Positions 16,460 to 26,335 of a stretch of DNA of 64,000 bases are shown piece by piece (the first letter of the stretch is position 1; the number at the start of each line of letters is the position of its first letter). Position numbers and translations under genes: made by a program. The notes under the pieces are model-generated. The model saw nothing but the letters and a program-made list of their open reading frames with translations. It had not been told where the DNA came from and ran no database searches. The DNA comes from Pseudarthrobacter oxydans (GTDB taxonomy: Bacteria > Actinomycetota > Actinomycetes > Actinomycetales > Micrococcaceae), in assembly GCF_034258515.1 (NCBI RefSeq), contig NZ_CP139438.1, positions 4,376,104-4,440,103 on the forward strand, in the 5' to 3' direction.

Positions 16460-17452
16460 TCACTGGACGTCCCTCCAGGCTGCCTCTATGCCAGCCGTGC
16501 TTCCCACGCGGGGCGTAACGTGGGCCAAGCGCCGGCCGCGCAGGTAGCCTGCGGCTGTGAAGGCCAGAACCGAAAGCACGGCACCGGCCCGTCCGAGTCC
16601 TCCCGGATCCCCGTTTCTGCCCCAGTCATAAAGCCCGGAAACAACGGCGCGTGGCAGGACCCTACGCACATACCGCCTTTCGGGTCCGAGCGCCCTTTTG
16701 TGGCCGACCACCTGGCTCACCTGGGCCTTTGACAGGCCTTCAGACCATGACCGGGACAGCATGTAGCGGAACGTGCCCCTGTTGGCCGGGACATGGTGGC
16801 GCACCACTGCGGCCGGTTCGTACACAATTCGGGAACCAGGCGAGCCCATCTTTGAGCGAATGCAGATCTCTGTTTCCTCGCATCCCAGGGGAATGGCACC
16901 CTGGCGGCCTAAAGCAAGGTTAAAACCCCCCACCTGGCGGAGTACCTCAAGCCGGAATGACATGTTTGCGCCAATAACGTTCCTGACCTCGCAGGCAACC
17001 CGTGGCATCCCCAGGTGGCTGCATCCAACGATCCAGTCCAGCTCCTCGCCGAAATAGCCGGGGCGGCCGGTTTCCCAAATAGGCTCCACCCGGCCACCGA
17101 CGGCAAGGACGTCAGGATCGTCGTACATGGCCAGCAAAAGCTCAAGCCAGTTCGGTGCCGCTTCGGCGTCATCATCCAGGAAGGCGACGATGTCCGTATC
17201 AGCCAGGCCCACGCCGGTGTTGCGTGCCCCGGACAGACCCTGCGGCCCCGTGTTCTGGACGACCGTGACGTCATCAACCACCGAAAGAAGGCGTTCATAA
17301 AGATCAATGTTGTGGTCGATTACCAGGAGCACCTCCTGCGGACTGACGGTCTGTGCCCTGACGGATTCGATGACATCCAGCAGGTTCGCCCAGCGGTCCT
17401 CGGTGTAAGTGCAGATGACGACAGTAACGGTGGGCCTGCGAAAAGTCGTCAT
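16460..17452 (-). CDS. Family 2 glycosyltransferase
   Basis: The 330-residue protein has TVTVVICTYTEDRWANLLDV at its N-terminus, AFLDDDAEAAPNWLE with the metal-binding acidic cluster, and CEETEICIRSK as the likely catalytic region. A C-terminal hydrophobic stretch (AGAVLSVLAFTAAGYLRG) may be a membrane helix. The start at 17452 lies one base past the stop of the other GT2 gene, so the two form an operon. It probably adds a sugar to the same surface glycan. Confidence 0.85.
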   Translation of the reverse strand: MTTFRRPTVTVVICTYTEDRWANLLDVIESVRAQTVSPQEVLLVIDHNIDLYERLLSVVDDVTVVQNTGPQGLSGARNTGVGLADTDIVAFLDDDAEAAPNWLELLLAMYDDPDVLAVGGRVEPIWETGRPGYFGEELDWIVGCSHLGMPRVACEVRNVIGANMSFRLEVLRQVGGFNLALGRQGAIPLGCEETEICIRSKMGSPGSRIVYEPAAVVRHHVPANRGTFRYMLSRSWSEGLSKAQVSQVVGHKRALGPERRYVRRVLPRAVVSGLYDWGRNGDPGGLGRAGAVLSVLAFTAAGYLRGRRLAHVTPRVGSTAGIEAAWRDVQ

Positions 17453-17453
17453 C

Positions 17454-18344
17454 TCAGGCTGCTTCCCGTAAGGAAAGGAGGCTCTGGGGGTCGGCGGGGG
17501 TCCGGGGGAAACTAACGTTTGCATATGCGTATTTGACGCGTCGCAGAGCCTCAGGACGGGCGCCGGCCGTGGGCGCCTCCCACAAGGCACACTCTCGGGC
17601 CATTGTCCCCAGCACACGCCAGCCGTCCCGGAACGTCTGCAGGTTCGAAGCCCCCGAGATGCGCTCCAGTTCGATACTCGGCACTTCTGCGATCCGAAGC
17701 CCCGCCTTGGCTGCCCTGACGATCAACTCCGTCTCAATCTCAAACCCGTCGGATTCAAGCTGGAGGACTTCCAGGCATTCACGCCTGAAGGCAATGTAGC
17801 CGTAGCAGAGATCCGAATAATTGCTGTGCAGCACCGCATTCGCCAAGGCCGTCAGTGCCCGGTTGCCCGTGCGCCGCAGCCAGGTGAGGTCCTCGGACCC
17901 GCCTCCGGTTACGTGCCGGGAACCTTTGACAAAGTCATAGTCGTGCTGGAGGGGGGCAACGAACCAGCCGATTTCCTGGGGGTCCATGCTGCCGTCGGCA
18001 TCGAGCATGACGATGATGTCGCCGGCGGCTGCGGCGAATCCTGACCGGAGGGCTACGCCCTTTCCCTTGCGTTTTTCCTCCACGATCACGACATCCTCGC
18101 GGAGGGCCCGAGCAACCCCCACTGTGTTGTCCTGGGATCGGCCGTCCACGATCACTACCTCGTCCACGTACGAGGGCATTCGACGAAGCACCCAAGGCAG
18201 GTTCTTCGCCTCATTCAGTGTCGGGATTACTACGCTTACTGACGCTCTCGCTATCGACAACGTTGGCTCGGATAGCGTGTACGGAAGCTGGGTGGAAATG
18301 GACAAATGCCTCACCACTTCATGACATCGACGGAAACTGGACAA
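17454..18344 (-). CDS. Family 2 glycosyltransferase, DPM1/dolichyl-phosphate-mannose synthase-like
   Basis: The catalytic domain runs from SVVIPTLNEAKNLPWVLRRM through VIVDGRSQDNT, GKGVALRSGFAAAAGD and VMLDADGSMDP (DxD), to GSRHVTGGGSED. This pattern fits polyprenyl-phosphate sugar synthases. There are no C-terminal membrane helices. The start is uncertain: TTG at 18344 is the longest reading, GTGs at 18317 and 18314 are alternatives, and none has a good ribosome binding site. It is the first gene of the two-gene operon. Confidence 0.83.
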   Translation of the reverse strand: MSSFRRCHEVVRHLSISTQLPYTLSEPTLSIARASVSVVIPTLNEAKNLPWVLRRMPSYVDEVVIVDGRSQDNTVGVARALREDVVIVEEKRKGKGVALRSGFAAAAGDIIVMLDADGSMDPQEIGWFVAPLQHDYDFVKGSRHVTGGGSEDLTWLRRTGNRALTALANAVLHSNYSDLCYGYIAFRRECLEVLQLESDGFEIETELIVRAAKAGLRIAEVPSIELERISGASNLQTFRDGWRVLGTMARECALWEAPTAGARPEALRRVKYAYANVSFPRTPADPQSLLSLREAA

Positions 18345-18605
18345 TGCCGCACTCAGCTTGAAGCAAGTGCGCCACTAGCGCTTTATCCGGTCAAGGTCTT
18401 GTCTCTGGCCCCAGCAACTCATTAGCCAAGGACTCTGCCCGTGACGAAGAGCCTACTTTTGGTCCACCCGGGTATCACCAGTAGTGAGTACTCGCTTTTG
18501 TGTGGCCATCTTTCGGCCGATCAGTAAGTAACGGGGTTAACGAATGGTGAATTCGTTAGGTATAGGGGTTGTCCATCCCGTGAATGTTAATAGGTAGGGG
18601 GTTGG

Positions 18606-19916
18606 TTAAAGAGCCGTCCTGAAGAACACTTCCGTCGCCGCGGCCAGCCGCCTGGGGTCCTCCACGCCGCACATCTCGCGCGCGGAGTGCATGGAAAGCA
18701 ACGGCACGCCCACGTCGACGGTCCGGATGCCCAGCCGGGTAGCCGTCAACGGCCCGATGGTGGAGCCGCAGGGGATCGCGTTGTTGGATACGAATTCCTG
18801 GTACGGCACCCCGGCCTCCGCGCAGAGCCGGGCCCACAAAGCCGCGCCGGGCGCATCCGTGGCGTAGCGCTGGTTGGCATTGATCTTCAGCAGCGGCCCG
18901 CCGTTGAGCACGGAGTGGTTGGCGGGGTCGTGCCGCTCCGGATAGTTGGGGTGCACGGCGTGGCCGGCATCGGCGGACACACAGGACGACGACGCCAGCG
19001 CCTGCCGCCGCTGGCTCACCGTGGCGCCGAGGCCGTCAGAGATCCGCACCAGGACGTCTTCAAGGACGGGTCCGCAGGCACCCGAGCGGGAGTTGGAGCC
19101 GATCTCCTCGTGGTCGAACGCCGCCAGGACAGCGATGGGCGCGCCAGCGCCGTCGCCGACGGGCGCGGAGGCATGCGCGATCAGCGCGGCGAGCCCCGCG
19201 TGCGTTGACGAAAGGTTGTCGAGCCGCCCGGAGGCGAAGAACTCACTGTTGCCCCCGAAAAGAGAGGGGGCCTGCGTGTCCGCAATGACGACGTCGTACC
19301 CGCCAATCTGCCCCGGATCGACGGATGCGCCGGCAACCGACGCCGCCAGCACGCCCAGCAGGTCGGAGTCTGAAGGATTTCCCAGCCCCCACACGGGATT
19401 CATGTGCCGCTGCTTGTCCAGGGTGAGCCCGTCGTTGACTGCCCGGTCCAGGTGGATGGCCAACTGCGGGAACCGGAGCATGGGCCCGGTGGCGGCCAAA
19501 TGCTCGGTCCCGTCCAGCATCACCAGGCGTCCGGCCAGCTGCAGCTCACGGTCAAGCCACGAGTTCAGCAGCGGCCCGCCGTAGATCTCCACACCGGCCT
19601 GGAGCCAGCCGTGGGCGCCGGTGGTGGCCTTGGGCTTGAGCTTGAAGGTGGGCGAATCGGTGTGTGCGCCCAGGATATTGAACCCGGTGGCCGGTCCGGC
19701 GTCTTCGGGGACCACCCACGCGATCAGGGCGCCGTCGCGGATGATGAAGAAGGAACCGGGCCCGGCCTCCCACGGCTGCAGCTCATCCAGGCGGGTGAAC
19801 CCGGCTTCCTCCAGTCGCCGGCCGCCCTCATGCGCAGCATGGAAGCTCGACGGCGATGCGCTGACGTAGGCGCCAAGGTCCTGGATGTGGTCTGCAGCAG
19901 AGGGAGGCAAAGGCAT
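18606..19916 (-). CDS. apeB: M18 family aminopeptidase
   Basis: The 436-residue protein matches the family length. It shows the metal-binding and catalytic motifs LGAHTDSPTF, GRLDNLSSTHAGL, FDHEEIGSNSRSGA and HPNYPERHDPANHSVLNGGP. M18 enzymes are dodecameric zinc aminopeptidases that remove acidic or other N-terminal residues from peptides. It starts 10 bases after the permease gene, suggesting joint use of imported peptides or amino acids. Confidence 0.9.
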   Translation of the reverse strand: MPLPPSAADHIQDLGAYVSASPSSFHAAHEGGRRLEEAGFTRLDELQPWEAGPGSFFIIRDGALIAWVVPEDAGPATGFNILGAHTDSPTFKLKPKATTGAHGWLQAGVEIYGGPLLNSWLDRELQLAGRLVMLDGTEHLAATGPMLRFPQLAIHLDRAVNDGLTLDKQRHMNPVWGLGNPSDSDLLGVLAASVAGASVDPGQIGGYDVVIADTQAPSLFGGNSEFFASGRLDNLSSTHAGLAALIAHASAPVGDGAGAPIAVLAAFDHEEIGSNSRSGACGPVLEDVLVRISDGLGATVSQRRQALASSSCVSADAGHAVHPNYPERHDPANHSVLNGGPLLKINANQRYATDAPGAALWARLCAEAGVPYQEFVSNNAIPCGSTIGPLTATRLGIRTVDVGVPLLSMHSAREMCGVEDPRRLAAATEVFFRTAL

Positions 19917-19926
19917 GGTCCCGAGT

Positions 19927-21345
19927 CTAGCGCCGGGCCTCCTCGGCAGGTGCCGGCTCGGCCTCGGTTGCCACGTCCGGCCGGCCTGCGGTGGCCGGGC
20001 CCTTCCGACGGTAGCGCAGCACGCCCACCGCCACCACAACGGCGGCCAGTGCAATCGAAAGCAGCAGGGATTCCCGGGTGGACTCCACGATCACCATGCC
20101 GATCAGCAGGGCCACGATGCTGATGATCGCTGCCCACGTGAGGTAGGGGAAAAGCCACATCTTCAGCTGCAGGTCCTTTGCTGCGGCTCCCATGCGCCTG
20201 CGGAGGACCAGCTGCGAGGCGGAGATGACCAGCCAGACGAACAGCGCGATGGCTCCGGAGGTGTTGACCAGGAAGAGGAACACCGTGTCCGGGGCAATGT
20301 AGTTCAGGCCCACCGTGATGAAGCCGACCACGGTGGAGGCCAGGACCGCGGCAGCGGGAACGCCCCGGCGGGAGATGCGGGTCCATGCCCGCGGCGCGTC
20401 ACCGCGGGTGGAGAGTGAGAACAGCATGCGGCTGGCGGTGTAGAGCCCGGAGTTCAGGCAGGACAGAACGGAGGTCAGCACCACGACGTCCATGATGGTT
20501 CCGGCGCCCGGGATGCCGAACAGTTCGATGACCGCTACGTAGGGGCTCTTGGCCACGGAGGCAGAGTTCCATGGAAGCAGGGTGACCACCACGGCGATGG
20601 AGCCGATGTAGAAGACCAGGATGCGCCATACGGTGGACTTCACGGCCTTCTTCACGGCGTCCACGGGGTTTTCGGATTCACCGGCGGCAATGGTGGCGAT
20701 CTCGGCGCCGAAGAAGGAAAAGACCACCACGAGGATTCCAGCCAGGACAGCACCCGGACCGTTGGGCATGAAGCCGCCGTTGTTGATCAGGTTGCTCAGG
20801 CCGGGAGCCGGGACACCGGGGATGAGCCCCAGGATGGCGGCGGCGCCGAAGACCAGGAAGAGGACGATCGCCGCCACCTTGATGGACGCGAACCAGAACT
20901 CGAACTCGCCGAAGGACTTCACCGAGCCCAGGTTGGTGAGCGTCAGCAGCACCATGAGGACCAGGGCCCAGACCCACTGGTCAATGCCCGGCACCCAGCG
21001 GTGCATGATGGCTGCGCCTGCGGTGGCCTCGATGCCCAGGACGATGATCCAGAACCACGCGTAGAGCCAGCCGATGCTGAACCCTGCCCACCGGCCCAGT
21101 GCCTTGTCCGCATAGGTGGAGAATGAGCCCGTTTCCGGGTTTGCCGCGGCCATCTCCCCCAGCATGCGCATTACCAGGATGACCACCAGGCCCGCGGCAG
21201 CATACGCGACGAGGATACCGGGGCCGGCCTGCTGGATGGCGGCACCCGAGCCGACGAAAAGACCTGCACCAATGACGCCGGCGATGGCGATCATGGACAG
21301 GTGCCTGGGTTTCAGGGACTTTGAGAGTTGCTGGTCAGCATGCAT
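19927..21345 (-). CDS. APC-family amino acid permease, GabP-like
   Basis: This 472-residue protein has 12 predicted helices and the APC signature (KPRHLSMIAIAGVIGAGLFV, then GSFSTYADKALGRWAGFSIG). The region after helix 1 and FSFFGAEIATIAAGESENP place it in the AAT/GabP branch, which takes up GABA or neutral amino acids with protons. A charged cytoplasmic tail follows. It shares an operon with the M18 aminopeptidase. Confidence 0.88.
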   Translation of the reverse strand: MHADQQLSKSLKPRHLSMIAIAGVIGAGLFVGSGAAIQQAGPGILVAYAAAGLVVILVMRMLGEMAAANPETGSFSTYADKALGRWAGFSIGWLYAWFWIIVLGIEATAGAAIMHRWVPGIDQWVWALVLMVLLTLTNLGSVKSFGEFEFWFASIKVAAIVLFLVFGAAAILGLIPGVPAPGLSNLINNGGFMPNGPGAVLAGILVVVFSFFGAEIATIAAGESENPVDAVKKAVKSTVWRILVFYIGSIAVVVTLLPWNSASVAKSPYVAVIELFGIPGAGTIMDVVVLTSVLSCLNSGLYTASRMLFSLSTRGDAPRAWTRISRRGVPAAAVLASTVVGFITVGLNYIAPDTVFLFLVNTSGAIALFVWLVISASQLVLRRRMGAAAKDLQLKMWLFPYLTWAAIISIVALLIGMVIVESTRESLLLSIALAAVVVAVGVLRYRRKGPATAGRPDVATEAEPAPAEEARR

Positions 21346-21616
21346 GGAAGCGCCGTCCTGTTGGGAAATAGCATGGGTTGAGCGATGCGCCTTGGTGGAC
21401 CACCGGGGGACCGTGTGATGCACCACATCGTCGTTTCACCCTAGGTCGGCCCTTGTGCACCTTGCTTTGTGCACTCCAACAGATCTTATTGCTTCCAACA
21501 GGACGTGCCTCCAAGCAGGAACCATCAGAGGCAAACAAAGTTTCCTGCCATGCACTTTTGTAATGTGCCCGAAACCACGCGCTGTCCCTGTCTTCGGGGT
21601 GAGCATTGGTTGGCCG

Positions 21617-22510
21617 CTAAACGTCCCGCCGCTTCAGCAGGACTGCAGCGAGCAGGACGGGGATGACAACCCACGCGCCAAGGACCAGTGCCGCCTGCCA
21701 GGCTTCCAGGGTGTCGGGAACATGCTGGGCGGCCGTCAGGGGCTCAACGGTGTTGCCAGGCAGGTACTTGCGGGCCTCCTTGAAGAAGTCCCCGGGAATG
21801 AGCTGGAAGGCAATGGGTGCCACGAAGAAGATGCCCACCAGGCTCATGATGCCGCCGGCGGAATTCCTGATCAGCGTGCCCAGGGCCGTTCCGATGGCGG
21901 CCACGGCGGCCACATAGATGCTGTTGACCAGCAGGAGCTTCACCGACTGGGAACTGCCAAGGTCCAGCGTGAGGGCGTAGTTGTCCAGGATGGGCACAGC
22001 CACCAGCCCTGCCACCCAGGTGGATACGGCGGTAACCACGAACGACGTCACCATGACCACCACGAGCTTTGCAGCGAACGCGGGAAGCCGCCTGGGCACG
22101 GCCGCGAAGGTGGACCGCGCCATTCCGGTGGTGAATTCCGAGCTCATCAGGAGCACACCGAGGGAACCAAGGATCAGCTGGGCGAAGGCGATGCCGGAAG
22201 TTGGCACGCTGACCGCCAGGTCGCCGCCCTGGGATGCCATCCGCGCCGCAGCCTGCGGATCCCTTGTGGCCGCGTCAGCGAACTGGCCCGTCCCCCATGC
22301 GGACAGCGCGCCGAACCCGACCATGACCACCGCGGTGGAAGCGAGCAGGATCAGCGTGGAAAGGAGGCTGCGGAATTTGATGACTTCCGAGTTGAGCACC
22401 CGGAAGAACGTGGGGCCGGGCAGGGACCGTCCGCCGGCGCGGACGTTGCGGCCTCCGGCGGACGATGAGGGGTCGGGCGAAGACGTTGGTTCAGTGGTGG
22501 TTACGCTCAT
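21617..22510 (-). CDS. ABC-2 type transporter permease
   Basis: The 297-residue product has an N-terminal Ser/Pro-rich cytoplasmic stretch, then FRVLNSEVIKFRSLLSTLIL and about six membrane helices. That is typical of ABC-2 permeases paired with a drug- or bacteriocin-type ATPase. Its start codon shares one base with the stop of the ATPase gene (TAATG overlap). The substrate is unknown. Confidence 0.85.
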   Translation of the reverse strand: MSVTTTEPTSSPDPSSSAGGRNVRAGGRSLPGPTFFRVLNSEVIKFRSLLSTLILLASTAVVMVGFGALSAWGTGQFADAATRDPQAAARMASQGGDLAVSVPTSGIAFAQLILGSLGVLLMSSEFTTGMARSTFAAVPRRLPAFAAKLVVVMVTSFVVTAVSTWVAGLVAVPILDNYALTLDLGSSQSVKLLLVNSIYVAAVAAIGTALGTLIRNSAGGIMSLVGIFFVAPIAFQLIPGDFFKEARKYLPGNTVEPLTAAQHVPDTLEAWQAALVLGAWVVIPVLLAAVLLKRRDV

Positions 22511-23433
22511 TACTTGCTTACCTCCGCGGCGGGCAGGGAGTGGTATTCGACGTCGTCCTTGGTCAGTTCCATGTACGCCTCCTCGAGGCTGGCGACGAGC
22601 GGCGTGAGTTCGTAGACCATGACCTGGTTTTCCAGGGCGGCGGCCGCGATGGTCCTGGGCTCGAGGCCCGTTACTTCGAGCAGTTCCCGCTCCGGGACGT
22701 CGATGGACGCGCCCCGGCCGGCGAGCAGCTGGGAGAGACGGTCGGGTTCATCGGTGCGCACCCGGACCCGCGCCTGCCCCTTGCCGGTGATGATGTCACG
22801 GATGGGTGCGTCGGCAATCACGCGGCCGCGCCCAATGACAATCAGGTGGTCGGCGGTCTGCGCCATCTCACTCATCAGGTGGCTGGAAAGGAACACCGTG
22901 CGTCCCTGCCCTGCGAGGTAGCGGACCAGGTTCCGCACCCAGACCACGCCCTCCGGGTCCAGGCCGTTGACGGGTTCGTCCAGGATGAGGGTCTGCGGAT
23001 CCCCCAGCAAGGCTGCCGCTATGCCCAGCCGCTGGCCCATCCCCAAGGAGAAGCCTCCGGCCTTCTTCCGTGCCACGGCGTCCAGTCCCGTCATCTCAAT
23101 AACCTCGTGTACCCGGGTTTTGGGAATACTGTGTGTCGCAGCCATGGCCAGCAGGTGGTTGTAGGCGCTGCGGCTGGTGTGGACCGCCTTGGCATCGAGC
23201 AGCGCCCCCACTTCACGGAGGGGTGCCTTGTGCTGGACGTAGGGCAGGCCGTTCACGGTGACCGATCCCGACGTCGGCCGGTCAAGCCCCATGATCATTC
23301 GCATGGTGGTCGACTTGCCGGCTCCGTTGGGGCCCAGGAAGCCGGTAACGCGGCCTGCCTGGACTGTGAAGCTGACCCTGTCGACGGCGGTTTTGTCGCC
23401 GTAGACCTTGGTCAGCCCTGTTGCCTCAATCAT
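22510..23433 (-). CDS. ABC transporter ATP-binding protein
   Basis: The 307-residue ATPase has Walker A GPNGAGKSTT (about residues 34-43), signature GGFSLGMGQRLGIAAALL and Walker B LILDEPVNGLDP, followed by a C-terminal regulatory-type domain. The signature GFSLGMGQRL is the variant common in actinobacterial ABC-2 exporters. It forms a complex with the permease encoded next. Confidence 0.92.
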   Translation of the reverse strand: MIEATGLTKVYGDKTAVDRVSFTVQAGRVTGFLGPNGAGKSTTMRMIMGLDRPTSGSVTVNGLPYVQHKAPLREVGALLDAKAVHTSRSAYNHLLAMAATHSIPKTRVHEVIEMTGLDAVARKKAGGFSLGMGQRLGIAAALLGDPQTLILDEPVNGLDPEGVVWVRNLVRYLAGQGRTVFLSSHLMSEMAQTADHLIVIGRGRVIADAPIRDIITGKGQARVRVRTDEPDRLSQLLAGRGASIDVPERELLEVTGLEPRTIAAAALENQVMVYELTPLVASLEEAYMELTKDDVEYHSLPAAEVSK

Positions 23434-23588
23434 GGATGTTCCTTAGGACGGCAGCTGTGCACTGCGGGATGCGCTTCAGAAGACTGGTAGGCACCACGCT
23501 ACCCACGGCACGGCTGGATTTCGCCCGTCTCAGGGATGATTCAGGGGCAGATCAGGGTAGTCCCGTTGGATGACCGGCCCAGGAATGA

Positions 23589-25085
23589 CTAGGGGTGGGG
23601 AGAGTAGTAGGCAAGCGCCTGGGGCCGGACGGTGTACTCCGCGCTGCGCACGCCGGCCAGCGCCTCGCCGTCCACTGCCAGGGCCATGGGTGACCCGCCT
23701 GCGTCGATTCGCAACCGTGTGCCTTCCGACAGGTGGGTGATGCGCGAGGTTGCGACGGTACCGGTCAGCACTGCCCACAGCAGCCGCAGCCGGGCGAAGG
23801 ACTCGTCCGCCGTGATCATGCGGACGTCCAGGACGCCGTCATCCATCACGGGCCGGAGCAGGGGCGCGTGGTCCCGCGGATAGTATCGGCCCCGCCCCAC
23901 GTAGGCGATCCACACTTTATGCCGCCTCCCGTCGACAGTCAGGGTGGTGGGAGTGCCGGCGGCGAACGTGCGGAACATTGCCACCACGCCGGCCAGCGGT
24001 TTTCCAAGGGCGGGCTGCAGCTGCTCTCGGCGCCGGACAAAGTTCGGGTACAGGCCCACGCTGGACGTGTTCAGCATGGTCAGCTGCGCCGTTTCCGGAT
24101 TGCCGGCGAGGCCTCTTTCAACGGTGACGATCCCGACGTCGGCCATGGCGGCCTCGCCCCTCGACGCCGCGGCGACGGCCTCCTTGAGGCTCCCGGTTCC
24201 GGCGTCCCGGGCGAAGTGGTTCAGCGTCCCGCCCGGGAGGACGAGCAGGGGGAGGGATCTTTCGACGGCGGCAGCGGCGGCCGCTCCAACCGTGCCGTCC
24301 CCGCCCCACACACCGAGCGCGCGGGTGCCGGGGTACTCCGCTGTTTTCCGGATCTCCTCGACCAGGTTCTCCTCCGGATGGACGGTGTTTATATGCGCTT
24401 CAGGGAATACTTCCTGCAGCGCCGCGGCTGTCTCCTCGGTGAAGGATCCCCCCAGGGTGTTCACTACGATGCTCAGCCCTTGGCCGCCCGGCAGTTCCGG
24501 CGCCTCAGTCCAGGTACGTCCAACCTGGGGAAAGGGCGGCCGCACCGGCCACCAGTGTCGGGTCACGAGTGCAGCCCCGGCGCCAAGCGCAGAGCCGAAA
24601 AGGACATCGGAGGGCCAGTGGGCTCCGGTGTGTATGCGTGAGTACGCCACCCCTGCGGCTACGGGAGCCAGCACTGCGCCAACGGCGGGCCGGACCAGTC
24701 CTGCCCCTACGGCAAACGCGACCGCCGACGCCGAGTGTCCGGACGGCATGGACGAGCTCGTGGGCTGGGGGTGGACGAACCGGAACACCGGAAGGTGCTC
24801 CGGCAGCGGCCGGGTTCGGGGGAGCAAGGTCTTGAAGATGCCGTTCGTGACGGCGGATGCCACAGCCTGGGCTATGAGTCCATGCAGTGCCGCGCGGCGC
24901 GTCCGCCCCGGGAAGGCCGCCATCACCGCCGCGGCGCCCATCCAGAGCTTGCCGTGGTTGGCGGAGGCGGAGAGGCGCCGGAAGAAGTCGTCGTGGTTTC
25001 CGCCAGGGAGGTCCGAAATATGCCTTAGCAGGTATCTATCAAGCCGACTGATCCAACGATGGCTTCGGCGCCAGTTGCTCTGCAT
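23589..25085 (-). CDS. Bifunctional PAP2 phosphatase / diacylglycerol kinase fusion
   Basis: The N-terminal half (about residues 1-180) is a PAP2 lipid phosphatase with KTLLPRTRP, PSGHSAS and SRIHTGAHWPSD. The C-terminal half (about 205-498) is a diacylglycerol-kinase-like catalytic domain with VVNTLGGSF, WGGDGTVGAA and LPGGTLNHFARD. The two would act in opposite directions on phosphatidic acid or polyprenyl phosphates, so the fusion may recycle lipid carriers. It is a single gene with its own start at 25085. Confidence 0.85.
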   Translation of the reverse strand: MQSNWRRSHRWISRLDRYLLRHISDLPGGNHDDFFRRLSASANHGKLWMGAAAVMAAFPGRTRRAALHGLIAQAVASAVTNGIFKTLLPRTRPLPEHLPVFRFVHPQPTSSSMPSGHSASAVAFAVGAGLVRPAVGAVLAPVAAGVAYSRIHTGAHWPSDVLFGSALGAGAALVTRHWWPVRPPFPQVGRTWTEAPELPGGQGLSIVVNTLGGSFTEETAAALQEVFPEAHINTVHPEENLVEEIRKTAEYPGTRALGVWGGDGTVGAAAAAAVERSLPLLVLPGGTLNHFARDAGTGSLKEAVAAASRGEAAMADVGIVTVERGLAGNPETAQLTMLNTSSVGLYPNFVRRREQLQPALGKPLAGVVAMFRTFAAGTPTTLTVDGRRHKVWIAYVGRGRYYPRDHAPLLRPVMDDGVLDVRMITADESFARLRLLWAVLTGTVATSRITHLSEGTRLRIDAGGSPMALAVDGEALAGVRSAEYTVRPQALAYYSPHP

Positions 25086-25141
25086 CCACTCACCCTATCG
25101 CGCTGCTGCACGCGGGTCCGCGGCACGCGCTGGAAGTTTTG

Positions 25142-26335
25142 CTACTCCGCCTTGAGGGGTTTGGCTGCCCCCGCAAGGAGCAGGGCCAGGAGGATCGGCG
25201 CAAGGATGGCCAGGAGCGCGAGGTGGATGCCGGTGAGGTCGCCGAGGTATCCCAGCAGGGGAGGTCCTGCCAGGAACGAGATATAGCCAAGGGTTGATAC
25301 AACGGAGACCCTGGCTGCAGCATGTTTCGGATCATCCGCCGCCGCCGACATCCCCATGGGGAAGGCCAGCGCGGCCCCAACACCCCACAATGCCGCCCCC
25401 ACGGCCGCCAGCCAAACGTTTCCGGCAAGCACAAAAAGGCACAACCCCAATGCTGCAGCACCCATGCTGGCCCGCAGCACGGCAGTCCGGCCGTACTTGT
25501 CGATGACCCGGCCGCCGAGGAACCGCATGGCCGTCATCGCCAGGACGAAGAGGGCAAACATCAAGGCACCGGTGGACTCGGAGGTGCCTAGCCCGTCCAC
25601 GGAGGCTTTCGCAATCCAGTCATTGCCCGCGCCCTCCGTCAGCGTGGCTCCCAGGACCACCACGCCGATGAGCAGGGTCCGGCTGTCACGCCATGCTGAC
25701 GGGCCCTTTGCCGGCTTCGGTTCACCGTCCGGGGTGGACGTTGAGATGTGCGGAAGGAAGTAGCGGGGCGCGGTCAGCGTCACCAGAACCACGATGCCGG
25801 CGATGACCAGCAGGTGCAGGGGCAGGCCGATGCCGAGGTTGGAAAGGCCGGCGCCGATCAGGGCGCCCACAAAGGCGCCGCCGCTGAATGCCGCGTGGAA
25901 CTGGGGCATGATGGTGCGCCGCAGTTTATGCTCGACGTCGGCACCTTCAATGTTCTGGGACACGTCCCACAGGCCGATGGCTATGCCGAAGAAGAACAGC
26001 GCGATTGCCGTGCCGGGGAGCGATGCCACGGAGAGCGACAAGGCGATGCCCACCCCCGCGAGGGCGGCCAGGAGCCCGCCAAACCGTACCGTGTTGGCGG
26101 TTCCGATCTTGCCCACCACCAGTCCCGCGGTGGGCAGTGCCAGCAGTGATCCCACGGCGGTGCACAGCAGCAGCGTGCCCATCTGCCCGGAGGTGATGGC
26201 CAGGATCTCCGTGACGGCAGGGATCCTGGCGGCCCAGCTGGCGAAGACAAGGCCGTTGATGCCAAAGACCACGAAGGTGGCGGCCGCGGCAGCCTTTAGT
26301 CCGGAGTCCTCCGAGGTACGGATATTGATGCTCAT
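25142..26335 (-). CDS. MFS transporter, YbjJ-like
   Basis: This 397-residue protein has 12 helices and the MFS region FGINGLVFASWAARIPAVTE, plus GGRVIDKYGRTAVLRASM in the second half. It resembles the YbjJ group of putative sugar or metabolite transporters. Its start overlaps the stop of the DeoR gene by four bases (ATGA), so the regulator probably controls its expression. Confidence 0.83.
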   Translation of the reverse strand: MSINIRTSEDSGLKAAAAATFVVFGINGLVFASWAARIPAVTEILAITSGQMGTLLLCTAVGSLLALPTAGLVVGKIGTANTVRFGGLLAALAGVGIALSLSVASLPGTAIALFFFGIAIGLWDVSQNIEGADVEHKLRRTIMPQFHAAFSGGAFVGALIGAGLSNLGIGLPLHLLVIAGIVVLVTLTAPRYFLPHISTSTPDGEPKPAKGPSAWRDSRTLLIGVVVLGATLTEGAGNDWIAKASVDGLGTSESTGALMFALFVLAMTAMRFLGGRVIDKYGRTAVLRASMGAAALGLCLFVLAGNVWLAAVGAALWGVGAALAFPMGMSAAADDPKHAAARVSVVSTLGYISFLAGPPLLGYLGDLTGIHLALLAILAPILLALLLAGAAKPLKAE

